NCBI GenBank assembly: GCA_033439765.1
Contig: JAULSN010000005.1
Coordinates: forward strand, 1,178,001-1,242,000
Direction: 5' to 3'
DNA length: 64,000 nucleotides
Origin: Lasiosphaeria ovina
Taxonomy: Eukaryota > Ascomycota > Sordariomycetes > Sordariales > Lasiosphaeriaceae
A model generated the notes under the pieces. It did not search any database, had not been told where the DNA came from, and saw only the letters and a list, made by a program, of their open reading frames with translations. Position numbers and translations under genes: made by a program. Below, in pieces: positions 31,830-42,887 of the stretch (positions within the stretch are counted from its first letter, which is position 1; each line of letters begins with the position of its first letter).

Positions 31830-32259
31830 ATGCGTCTTCAACGGCTGACTCTGAGCTGGGCGCTGGTAATGGCCGCCGTCCAGGGCCGGTCCATGTACGA
31901 TTATTTGTTTTCTATCCCCGAACAACGATCTGCTCCTAGTGGATGAGACTAATTGCTGTGACAGCCCCCTCGCCGCACGGCAGGACTCCGACTACAGCTG
32001 GGTGCTCGTGGGCTACGGTGAGCCCGACTGCAAGGGCGCCGTGGTGGCCAACTGGCGGGGGTCCAGCTACGTGCCGCAGTGCATCGCCATCAACGCCACG
32101 CAGTCGGTGGCCGGCGGGTCCGGCGCCGGCACCAACGTGAACCTATGGGAGGACGACCGCTGCACCGCCCCGGCCTCGTCCTTCAAGGCCAGCGGCGAGG
32201 ACCCCAGCGGCTATCCCTGCTACAACACCGTCGTGCGCTCGTTTACCGTCGACAAGTGA
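31830..32259 (+). CDS. Very small secreted cysteine protein
   Basis: Two exons, 31830-31894 and 31965-32259, intron 70 bp (GTACGA, CTAAT branch, GACAG acceptor, phase 2), 119 residues. The signal peptide MRLQRLTLSWALVMAAVQG is followed by RSIPLAARQDS, a probable short propeptide with a dibasic-like cut. The mature part of about 90 residues has four cysteines (DCKG, QCIA, RCTA, PCYN) spaced for two disulfides and is Gly/Ser/Asn-rich. There is no recognised domain. Size, cysteine content and position next to two other secreted proteins fit an effector or antimicrobial-type candidate. Confidence 0.75.
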
Positions 32260-33265
32260 GCCGAGGGCCGGTCAATGGCGTCGGCGGCGAGTAGTGGGGA
32301 GGATGGGTTACGTTCAAAGTCGAATCTTGGATTTCCCACGTCTGGTCCGAACAGAACGTCACTCTGTAAGATCGACAAACAAATAAATTGTTTTCAGTTT
32401 CAATCGGCGAGCGATTTCCACAGTTAGATCAGGCACCAAAGTGAAATGGCTTGTACCTAATACTACGGGCGCGCTAAATGACTACAATCAAGATAAAAAT
32501 TATCTACGTAGGTAGTCGGCTCTAAGAAGAATTCTCTTGGCGTTCGAGGACGGTTAGCCCAAAATGAGGTCGCTTCAGCCCCGGCTCACCTTCGGCTCAC
32601 CCCGGCTCAGCCACAGCTCACCATACCACGAAATTATCAACTTTACGCGACTCTCTAGGGGACGAGTTTTGGGCCTCACTCTCCTAATGGCCTGAAAGAG
32701 GGCGAAGTAAGGCAATGCCTATTTCTATTGGGAAAGGCCTTGATGCCTTCCGCGCCTCGTTCAATTCGTTCTGCAAAGGCGTACATACCCTGCACTCCCG
32801 ATGCGCTCGAGCAGCTTGGCCAAGGCGCTGGGATGGCCGGGCGCCTTCATCTACTCCGTCGAAGAAACCACGCACCTCGGGGCCTGTCGATGGAGTAGCA
32901 GCCTCGGCTGGTAGGAATACAACTACACTAGGACCGACAGCGTCCGGGCTCAATCTGCCGGCCACAAGAGATGCGGCGAAGTCGCCATCCGTCCCCCCGT
33001 CTCCATCAACCGCTACTAATATTGAGGAGTCCTCACTTGACTTAATTCCGCCTCTGAACTCTATTGCACGGCCGCATCGCAACCGCCGTCCTCCCAGCAA
33101 ATATGCCGAGATGGAGTAGGTCGCAGTGAAACCGGATAGGATTTATATATGGCTATCGAGTTGAGTTTTTCCCTATGGCTATACACGGCGGTCCATGCCC
33201 ACTCACTCTCCAAGCAGCCCTCGCTTTCAGCCTTGTCGCTCGCTTCGCCGAACGTCATGCCCTTC
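32260..33265. other. Repeat-derived gap
   Basis: At 32571-32630 several CGGCTCA/CCGGCTC blocks resemble those in the direct repeats at 15.5 and 17.4 kb. A frame at 32715-33119 (plus) is Pro/Ser/Thr-rich and ends HRNRRPPSKYAEM, similar to the RRPPxRY-type tail segments of retroelement polyproteins, but too short to classify. Likely transposon debris. Confidence 0.4.
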
Positions 33266-33900
33266 TCAGCGGCTTTCTCCGTCCTTGGGGATATAGTTTT
33301 TCTTGTGAACCCTCCAATCTAGCCTCTGGTGCTCTCTTCCACAGTATGCGGCGACTCTACACCGCGCACACTTCATCGTCCCCTCTGTTTTCCCGCATAC
33401 TCTGCAGAGTATGATCCCCACACTGTTACTCGGCCCTGACGCTCTTCCGGCCTGACCCTCTGCCACAACTTCAGCCATCGTCTCTTGTACCTGCTGCCGC
33501 ACCCGGGTTTCGCATTCGCCCTTTCCACATATAGGGTTGACCCATACAACAACAAAAGGATCATCCACCTTGTGCAGCCAAGATATGGGCGTATGCAAAG
33601 CCGTCACTCTGGGCGAGCCACACGTGCTCCCAAACGGGTTTCGAAATAGCAAGACAGGCGGCTTCATGCTCTTTTATGATAGGTTGTAGTACGTTTACAA
33701 AACAAAGAGACATATTCAGCATCTTTTTGTGCCGCTTCAGTGTCGATGGTGACAAGACTCCGGGGTATGTTGTGAATATACTTTGATGCAGCTTTTCCAC
33801 AATGGAATTCGAACCGAACCGGCAGTGCGGCCATGATTTACAGAACAGTATGTAGACAAGATTGCGACCATTTCTGAATAGAACCGTTGCAAAAGGGTAT
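33266..33900 (-). pseudogene. MYND zinc-finger gene, frame-broken
   Basis: The right part (reading leftwards from about 33895) has one frame with VYILFCKSWPHCRFGS and a helix ending in PIIKEHE. The left part, from 33667, has another frame with KPPVLLFRNPFGSTCGSPRV and a MYND finger CRVCGKTEGTMKCARCRVAAYCGREHQRLDW. The two halves look like parts of one protein but lie in frames that differ by one, so a small indel near 33670 breaks it. The MYND finger also lacks its last cysteine: HKKNY stands where HKxxC is expected. Sequence up to about 34210 on the same strand still looks partly coding (for example LPKRALRNDPGIWKLLKYLG in one frame). It probably encoded a MYND-type scaffold protein and is now decayed. 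Confidence 0.6.
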
Positions 33901-34701
33901 TAAGCTATTTCATTCACTGCTCAGTATCGGCAACGTCCTAGGTGATGGTGGCGTCATGTCTTTATCGTCACGTTTCAGCACTGGCATCGTGTGACCAGAA
34001 CACCCTAGTCGGAACATCCACCACTCTAAGCCACCAATCTTTGCGCTAATCCGAACCCCCTCACACTCCCAACATCCATGCAGTCGCGCAAACGACATGA
34101 TTCGGAACCTAAGTACTTCAACAGTTTCCAAATTCCTGGATCGTTCCTCAAGGCTCTTTTGGGCAAACCACTTGCGGTTTGCGTCTTCTGTTGCAAACAG
34201 TGGGACACCTCCTTAAAATCATCGGGGGCGAGAAAACTTCTTCAGCAGCGATAATAGGCCCAGCCACCCGATTTACAGCTTGAATGCGACCGCGCTTTCT
34301 GCCAGCCTGCCCGGCCGCGAGAGGGGTAGGTAATTTGTCGTGGCACCTTCTGATTTGCTCAACCCTGTGCTGCGCATATCGCTCTCCCTTGGATTCGACA
34401 GAGGCAAGGATTATTCAGCCATTCGGCAGCTCTCTTTCGCTGCGGTAATCGCGGGCATAGCCGATATGCAACTGGCCAGTTCTACTGTCCAGCGGGGAAC
34501 TCCTCGCTTTCCTGCCTCCGTCCTCGAGTTGGTGTCAACATGTTTTTTTTTGTATGATCTTCTCTCTCCTCATAAGGCTTCTCGAACCGGCTTGTTAGAA
34601 GGAAGCCAGTAATTTTCCGCGCACAGGCAGCAGGAGCTCGCTCGATTCCTTTGGGTGTATACAAAGCCACAGCAAGAGAGCCAGAACCAAGGTTCCAAAC
34701 T

Positions 34702-37700
34702 ATGCCAGCAGGCAATAAGACCCCATCGGAAACCACCGGCTCGGACTCGGACTGGGCGAAGTTCAAGGAAGTGCGGCCCGAAGATATCACGGTGGCCATC
34801 TTCTGTGCGCTCTCGTATGAGTCTGTCGCCGTCAAGTACAGCCTGGATGAAGAATTCGAATGTCGCACCAAAACAGCAGGCCCCAAGAGGTATGTCTACT
34901 CTTTCGGGCGGATCGGAGATCACAAGCTCGTCATCGCACGGCCATTCCAAATGGGGACGGTGAAGGCCGCGCAGTGCGCGGCGACAGTCTGTCAGCAGTT
35001 CCCCAACGTCCGCTTCGCCCTCATGATCGGCATCGGCGCCGGCATCCCTAGCCCCCCGCGGCACGATATCCGCCTAGGCGACATTGTCGTCAGCATCCCC
35101 CGAGACGGCCATCCCGGCGTGATCGAGTACGATTTCGGCAAGTACGAGCTGGACGGGATCTTCGTCCTGAAGGGCTCGCTCGACAAGCCCCCTCCCATCT
35201 TAATAGGTGCCGACGGCGCCCTCGAGGAGGATGAGCTGATGGGCAGGAGCCCGGTCCGGAAGATACTCAAGGCCATTACTAAGAAGCCTGGCTACGCCCG
35301 ATGCGCCAGCGACGACGTTCTCTTCGCAGAGGAATTTCATCACGTCAGTAAAGGCGGGGACTGCAGCGACTGCGAGGCATCTGCGGAGAAGAAGGCAGTG
35401 ACTCGTGCCGAACGCGACAAGCCCGGGATCCCCGTAGTGCATCGCGGCCTGATCCTGTCCGGCGGCGGCGTGGTTAAGAACCCGGAAGATCGGAATCGTC
35501 TCCGGCGGGGCTATAACGAGGCCATGTGTTTCGAGATGGAAGCGGCGGGCATCATGGACGAAATTCCATGCCTCGTGGTCCGAGGCATATGCGACTACGC
35601 CGACACGCACAAGCAGGATGGATGGCACCACTATGCTGCGGCGGCGGCGGCGGCTTATGGCAAGGCTATCCTCCTCAAGGTGTATGGCGAAGACGTGCAG
35701 GAGACGGAAAGCATGAGAGACACCATGGCGAAGCGTAAGTGCCCCGAAGACAACGCGCCCTCGTTTTCCCTACGCCGCCGAACTAACCTGGAGCGACCAT
35801 AGTCGAGACCACGATGACTGCGATCGGCAGTGACATACAAGACCTGAAGAAGATCACAGTGGACAACAAAGGAGGTACGCAATCCGAGCCCTAGGTGTGG
35901 GGTGGGACCATGGCGGACGAGAGCAATGCTGTCCCTGAGACTCTCCCGATTACAATCATGTCTTGGTCATGGCTTCTCCTGCCGAGCATGATTTCCTGCC
36001 ACGTCGACAAAATTGCCTTGTGGTGGATCCTAACGAGCGGCAGCGATGGACAACCGAGAGATCCTGGACTGGCTCACCCCAGTCGACTACGGCCCCGAGC
36101 TGAGCGATTACCTCCGGAAGCGCCAGCCAGGGACCGGCCAGTGGCTCCTCAGCTCGACCGAGTTCGGGGCTTGGTTGCAGAACAGAGGCCAGACTCTATT
36201 TTGCCCCGGGATCCCCGGCGGCGGAAAGACCTTCCTCACGTCCATAGTGATCGAGCATCTCACAAACTGCTATCGGACCGACGCCGGCATTGGTGTCGCA
36301 TACTTTTACTGCAACTTCCGGAGGCAGTACCAGCAAGAAGTGGAGCATCTCCTCGCGAGCCTACTGAAGCAGCTCGTCCAGGATTTGCCCGAGATGCCCG
36401 ACAACGTAAAACGCCTCCATGGCGACCACAAGAGCAGACGGACTCGGCCCTCCGTCAAGGAGCTGTCCGAGACTCTCGAGTCTGTGGCATCGCGCTATTC
36501 CAAACTCTTCCTCATCGTCGATGCTCTGGATGAGAGCCAGCCTAACGAGGACGGTCGAGGAAGTGTCGTGTCGGCCATCTTCCATCTCCAGGCCGCTTGC
36601 CAAGCCAACGTGTTTGCCACCTCCAGGTTTATCCCCGACATCACCAACCGGTTCGCCGAGGCGGCGTCGCGGGAGATTCGGGCGAGTCCGGGCGACATCC
36701 AAAAGTATATAGAGGGCTACGTGGGGAGGCTGCCGTCGTTTGTCCGGAGAGACGAGCAGTTGCAGCGGGAGATTGCCACGGGCATCGCAGAAGCGGTGGA
36801 TGGCATGTAGGTCATGCGACGTCGTCCTCCATGCTAGACAGGTTCCCTTTGCTGATGCGTCCCCAGGTTCCTGCTGGCACAGATCTACCTCAGATCCCTT
36901 GATGACAAGACGACGCCAAAGACCGTCAGGAGAGCGGTCATGCAATTCCGAAAGCAGACGCCGGGATCGAGCGAGGACCAGAAGCGCCAGATACTGGACG
37001 AGGCCTACCAGAACGCCATGGACAGGATCTACGGGCAGAAGGCTGGCTTCCGGCAGCTAGCCGAGAGCGTGCTGGCCTGGATCACCTGCGCCCAGCGGCC
37101 CCTGAGCATGGTGGAGCTTCAGCACGCCCTCGCCCTGGAACCCGGTAGCCACGAGCTAGACCCTCAGAACCTCCCCCAGGTCGAGGACATGGTCTCGGTG
37201 TGTGCCGGGCTAGTAGCCGTGGATGAGGCCAGCAGCGTCGTCCGGCTGGTGCACTATACGACCCAGGAATATTTCGAGCGGACCAAGGATAGCTGGTTCC
37301 CCGGAGCAGAGAGGAACGTCACTGACGTCTGTGTCACGTACTTGTCTTTCGACCCCTTCGCGACGGGAACCTGCCGCAACGACGAAGATTTCAGGGCGCG
37401 GCTCCGGTCACACCCGCTCTATGACTATGCCGCCCACCACTGGGGCCATCACGCTCGCAAAGTAGGCGCTCTGCTGCCGGGGATCATGGCATTTCTCACT
37501 CGCCGAGCCAAGCTGGAAGCCTCAAGCCAGGTCTTGTTCGTCGATCAGGAAGAAAGGTCCCATGGAGACTACAGTCAAAAGTTTCCAAAGCTGTTGACCG
37601 CGCTGCACTTCGCGAGCTATTACGGCATCCTGGAAATGACCCAGGTGCTGCTAGGCCGGGCCGGGACTCCCGACCCACGAGACAGTTATGGCCGGACGCC

Positions 37701-40700
37701 CATGTTGTGGGCCGCGCGAAATGGACATGATGCAGCCGTCGACATGCTGATCGCAGCTGGTGCCAATCTAGATTCCAAGGACAAGGATGGTCACGCTCCC
37801 CTCTCTCATGCTGCTCAGAACGGCGAAGCCGCAGTGGTGGCACTGCTGCTAGAGAAGGGTGCCGAGCCAGATTCTGGAGACAGGCGAGGTCAGACACCAC
37901 TCTCTCAAGCCGCACAGAAGGGTCACGACTCGGTGGTCACGCTCCTGCTTAACAAAGGGGCTGCCGCAGACACGAAGGACAGAAACGGTCATACAGCGCT
38001 GTCGCATGCGGCCAAGGAGGGCCGAGACAAGGTGGTGCAGCTCTTACTGTCGCATGAGGGCGTCGACCTGGAGTCCAGAGACAGGGATGGCCGGACGCCT
38101 CTGTCATGGGCCGCCCAGGAGGGTCATGTGCAGATCGCGACACATCTGTTGGAGAAGCTAGCTTGTATCGAGTCTAGCGACAAGGACCGCCGGACGCCGC
38201 TGTCGTGGGCCGCCGGGTTCGGGAGAGAAGCGACAGCTGAGCTGCTCGTGAGACGTGGGGCCGACCTGGATGCCAAAGACAAGGAGGGCAGGACGCCGCT
38301 GTCGTGGGCTGCTGGAAACGCCCAAGATGCGGTAGTGAGGCTGCTCCTGGAACGGGGTGCTGGACTGGAATCCCAAGACTTGTCTGGCCGGACGCCGCTG
38401 TTGTGGGCCGCCCGAAACTGGGAAGGAGACGTCGCCAAGACGCTTCTCGAGAACGGCGCCAACCTGTACTGGAAAGACAGCAGAGGCTGGACGCCGCTTG
38501 ACCACGCGCTCGACTACCATCGAGACAGGGTCGTCCAAGAGTTGCTTCGGTGGGGCGGTGCTCAGAAGCCCCCAGATGCCACGCACGAAGCCCAGGAACT
38601 CTTCCTCGCGTCGAAGCACGGAGTCACAGCCGTCCTGGAGCGCCTCATAGCGGGAGGTGCGGACCTGGAGCGCAAAGACAAGTGGGACATGACACCGCTA
38701 TTGCTCGCGGCAGCGAGCGGACACGAAGGCGCCGTGAGGTTTCTCCTCAAGCACGGTGCGGACATAGAGTCACGAGCGGGATTCGGAACGCCACTGGTCA
38801 ATGCGGCGGAACACGGGCACGAAGCGGTGGTCGAAACGTTGCTGGAGGATGGTGCCGATGTCGAGTCTCCAGCCCCGTGGGGCAGGACGGCTCTGTCGAC
38901 GGCGGCGCAAAACGGCCACGTGGGGGTAGTCAAGCTGCTCCTCAAGAAAGGTGCCGATGTCAACGCGACGGATGAGTCGTATGGCCGGACCGCCCTCTCC
39001 TATGCCGCAGAACACGGATCCGAAGCCGTCGTTCGCGAGCTGCTCCAAGGCGGAGCCAGCCCAGACATCCCCAGCAAGCGGGATAACTGGTATCCCTTCG
39101 ATCACGCCGAGGCCACAAACCACCACGGCATCGTCAGGTTATTGCTGGAGAAGGGCGCCGAGTGGGAGTCGGACGATGGCAAGTTTCGTCAGCGGCAACT
39201 CGTGCTAGCCATCGAGCGTGGCTACGCTGCTATCGTGCAATCCCTGCTCGACAATGGCGCCGACTTAGCACAGAGAGAAGGCAGCCTTGGCTGGACACCC
39301 CTGATCTACGCCGCCCAGACCCAGAATGAGAGGGTAGTCCGGCTGCTGTTGGAGAGAGGCGCCGATCCCAACATAAGGGACAACCGTGACCGAACCCCGC
39401 TCTCCTGGGCAGCAGAGAACGCCAGCGAAGTCATTGTACAGCTGCTCTTAGAGAACGGCGCCGTTGTCGACGCCAGAGAGAACTGTCCGCCCTGGACGCC
39501 GCTATGCTATGCTGTTAACTACAAGAAGGAGGCGACGGTCCAGCTGTTGCTTGAGAAGGGTGCCGATCCAGAGTTTGAGAGCGGACAAGCACAGAAGCTG
39601 CTGAGGTGGGCTGCAGAACGTGGGGGAAAGACCGCGCTTCAGCTGCTCCTCGAGAGAGGGATAGACCCTCGCGCTCAAGACGAGGACGGCCGGACATCAC
39701 TATCCCATGCTGCCGAGCACGGACACGTGGAGATCGTGAATCTGCTGCACCAACGAGGCGTCGAGCTGGATTCCCCAGATCTGCGCGGACGAACACCACT
39801 CCTTTGGGCTGCCAAGAAGGGGAGGGCATCGGTTGTGAAATACTTGCTAACTCGTGGCGCCACGGTCGATGCCAAAGATACGACATACGATCAGCCTTTG
39901 CTATCGTGTCTCCTGGAGACTCTCGAGCCGTACAAGAACATGTACCATCCCCCGATGTCAAGGGACGAACGGGAAGGTTACGATACGACGATCCGGCTGC
40001 TGCTCGAGAAGTCTGCAGAGCTTCCGGTCAGGGATGTCAAGTACAGCCAACTGCAACTCTCACTAGCTGTCAAATACAAACACCCGGATATCGTGGAGCT
40101 GCTGCTCTCCAAAGGCATCGCCACCGAGTCTAAGGTCCTCGAGGGTCTGACGCCGCTATTCTGGGCAGCAAAGGAAGGGGACGCCGCCACCGTGTCGCAG
40201 CTGCTCAGCGCGGGCGCCGACACGGAGTCACAAAACCCACATGGTGACACTGCGCTGCTCTGGGCCTCGATCAACGGCCATAGCGAAGTTGTCCAGCTGC
40301 TTCTCGAGAACGATGCCGATATTACCGGCAAGCAAGAAACGCCAACCTCTACTCCTCTATATTATGCCGACGATAGACGGCACGGCGGCATCGTGCGGCA
40401 GCTGATAGAACATGGTGCGAATTTGAGGCCTCGCATCGCCGCCTACGAGCAGTTTCAACTATACATGGCCGCGCAGTACGGCTATCTAGACCTTGTGGAG
40501 CGGCTCCTACAACGGCCTGACGTGCGTGTGGATGGGCGCTGCGACGGGTGGTATGATGAACTGCTTCTGTGGGCTGCCGAGTACGGAGATTCCCACCTTG
40601 TACGGCGCTTGCTCCTCGAGGACGTCGATCTAGAGTGCCAAGACCGGAGGGGGATGACGCCCTTGTCGTGGGCCGCCAAGTACGGGCATGCGGGAGTCGT

Positions 40701-40968
40701 GCAGCAGCTGGTCCAGAAAGGCGCTCACCTAGAATGCGAGCGTAGGTTGGCGAGGACGCCCCTATCGTATGCCGCCGGCTTCGGAGACTTGGCGGTCGTC
40801 AAGCTGCTGCTTGATGCGGGAGCGAATCGACACTCACAGGACCAAGAGGGCCGTACGCCGATGGCATGGGCGACAGAGGGAGGGCACCAGCTTGTGGTGA
40901 GACTGTTGGAGCTTTCCGCACAGTCCCTTCCTGGCGGGTTTAATCTCGAACTCTCTCCTCTATCGTGA
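34702..40968 (+). CDS. NLR: PNP-like + NACHT + ~33 ankyrin repeats
   Basis: Four exons: 34702-35734, 35803-35874, 36044-36806 and 36867-40968; phases fit and give 1989 residues. Residues about 22-340 form a nucleoside-phosphorylase-like (PNP_UDP_1) domain: FCALSYESVAVKYSL, ALMIGIGAGIPSP, LGDIVVSIP, the FEMEAAGIMD ribose-binding segment and RGICDYADTHK with the catalytic-type Asp. Exon 2 codes a short helical linker. The NACHT NTPase has GIPGGGKTF (Lys430) and LFLIVDALDES, then VFATSRF. From about residue 640 about 33 ankyrin repeats follow, most with RTPLSWAA-type cores, some degenerate, and one with an inserted loop near 39880-39960. This is a standard fungal NLR plan, in which the N-terminal domain is the effector and the repeats sense ligand. 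All active-site motifs look intact. Probably a self/non-self or interspecies recognition receptor. Confidence 0.92.
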
Positions 40969-41011
40969 ACCGTAGACTCCAGTCAGGACTCTAATCACAC
41001 AAGCTGAGTGG

Positions 41012-41052
41012 CGATTCTCCGAGATGAGCGTCGATTCTCCGAGATGAGCGTC
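41012..41052. repeat. 20-bp tandem duplication
   Basis: CGATTCTCCGAGATGAGCGT present twice head to tail, identical copies, 45 bp after the NLR stop codon. Confidence 0.85.
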
Positions 41053-41878
41053 GGCTCTGTGCTCTAGTGTTCCGGGTGGAGAGAAAAGGCGCCTGTATGG
41101 TTCTGTATGACTTATGCAGGCTCAAGCAACACTCGGTGGTGGCAGGGCGTATTCCTAAGCCGTGGCGGAGGGAGAGCCTGAAGCGAATGTACACATGAGT
41201 TCGGAGTCGATATCTTGCGGCAATGTACTTTTTAATGTATTCGTGGATGCAAACACCTCCAAAGCTCACCGCGACGCCGTCTACTGCCTCAAAAGGAGGG
41301 TCGGGGTGGCTGACTGCTGAAATGAGACAGTTACGTAATGTACTCTACCTAAGACGAGGACTAATCCGTGGACTGTAGATAACTGAATTAGGTAGACGGT
41401 GAGTACCACAGTGCGGGAGCTTCCGTATTCGCCTGGTCTCCGACCCACAAACGCGTCGCGACTGGCAGGCGTACCGGCAGCAAAACGGCAAATATATGCC
41501 CCCTTTCTACCGCTCATCTTTCTGTTCAGGCGTCAGAAATTCCGCGATTCCAAGTGATTTTCAGAGCTTCGAGGCATGAGCGAAAACGTGCGGCAGGACA
41601 AGGTAGCAGGCCCAGCAGGGCTACCATCAGGCCTGCCACCGGCCAACCGGGGCTGCAATACGAAGACTACGAGACGATCGACGCCCTGATGGCTGACCTG
41701 AATGCTTGGGGACGAGGCTACGGTCTTGGGTAGCCTTATGAAGATGTCGCAATAGGATTGGTTTGCAATCGCAGGCCTGTCGGTGTTCTCGCGTTCCTTA
41801 CATCTTGACCCTTACGAGGATGTCGTAGTAGGGTTGATTTGCAACCATAAGTCTCGGCATCACTCTCGTGGATTCTGA

Positions 41879-42006
41879 AAGAATTTTTAGGGGCCTGTCT
41901 GTATTTTTAGTGGTAGGTGCTGAATTTTTAGTGGTAGGCGCTGTGCTTTAGTGGGCATGCGCTGTATTTTTAGTGGGCAGGCGCTGTGTTTTGGGTGGTA
42001 GGCAGG
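41879..42006. repeat. Minisatellite, about six 21-22-bp units
   Basis: Units of the type TGTATTTTTAGTGGTAGGCGC starting near 41879, 41900, 41921, 41942, 41963 and 41985, with a few substitutions and one-base indels. Found between the two ankyrin genes. Confidence 0.8.
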
Positions 42007-42887
42007 GGGTCGTCAACTTTGTACCGCCACCTGCCTAATTAGGCTATTCTAGTCTACAGTCCACGGATATAATGAGGTAGAAGAACGCGCCTGATTCGAA
42101 ACGCTATCCGGATTCAACCCTGGCTCTGGCGGCACTCCTGCCTAATGGCAACCGCCAAACAGCCACGCCTGGAGTTTTGATTTGGTTTAGACTTTCGACA
42201 AATGGCAGCTAAAGCCGGTCATACGAGTTTGCCTTGACATGTCAACATCGTCTGCGGGAGAAACGGAAGGAAGAGGAAGAGGTATGCTCCAAGGGCACGA
42301 GTTGAACTGCCAACGCACTTCTAGGAGTGCTCACCACGTGGCAGATATCGTTTGAGCATCCACCCGAGGCAACGTTCAGCAGCGGACTTGCTGTCACTGA
42401 TGAGCTTCTTCGACCGGCAAGGCATCCCCGAGTCGGTGCTCAAACGTGCAAGATAGTCAACGGCCATGTTAGAACAAAGCTGCGCTTTCTTTCTCACCTC
42501 CGTGGCCGGGCTGTTCTAGCGCATCTCGAGTACAGGGGACGCCGGCGTTGTCGCAGATAGATTTAAATGAAACGCGGAACGTATCGAGCCCTTCCCCAAT
42601 AGGTTTGTTCTCGATGATGGTTAATCGAGGGTCGGTCGGTCATTGCTAGTGGGATCGGTGGATGGTTGTAGATCGAGAGATCGAGAGATCGAGAGATGGA
42701 AGTAGTCCGTCGTGTCTCATATTGCGGGCAAAAAGAGCGACGGGGACCAGTAGACTATTCCTATTCGCTATGGTCATTTCTGTCATGACGCTCTTGTCTC
42801 CCGTATCCCTAATGTTGCCTCGTGGAGGCACGATGTGGAGCTGGCTGTCTACTTAAAAGCGTGATCGCTAATGACGATGTCGATCGG

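Larger units (their letters stand above)
40969..42887. other. Gap between two ankyrin genes, rich in short repeats
   Basis: No gene is supported. It contains two tandem arrays listed separately, a pair of diverged direct repeats (GATGTCG...GGTTTGCAA, near 41745 and 41818) and, near 42678-42697, an 8-bp GATCGAGA unit repeated in tandem. An upstream exon of the ankyrin gene at 42888 may be hidden at the right end. Confidence 0.5.

Noticed and set aside
32715..33119. Gag/Pol fragment
   Set aside because: Only a RRPPSKY-type tail hints at a retroelement; no protease, RT or integrase motif, so it is described as a repeat-derived gap.
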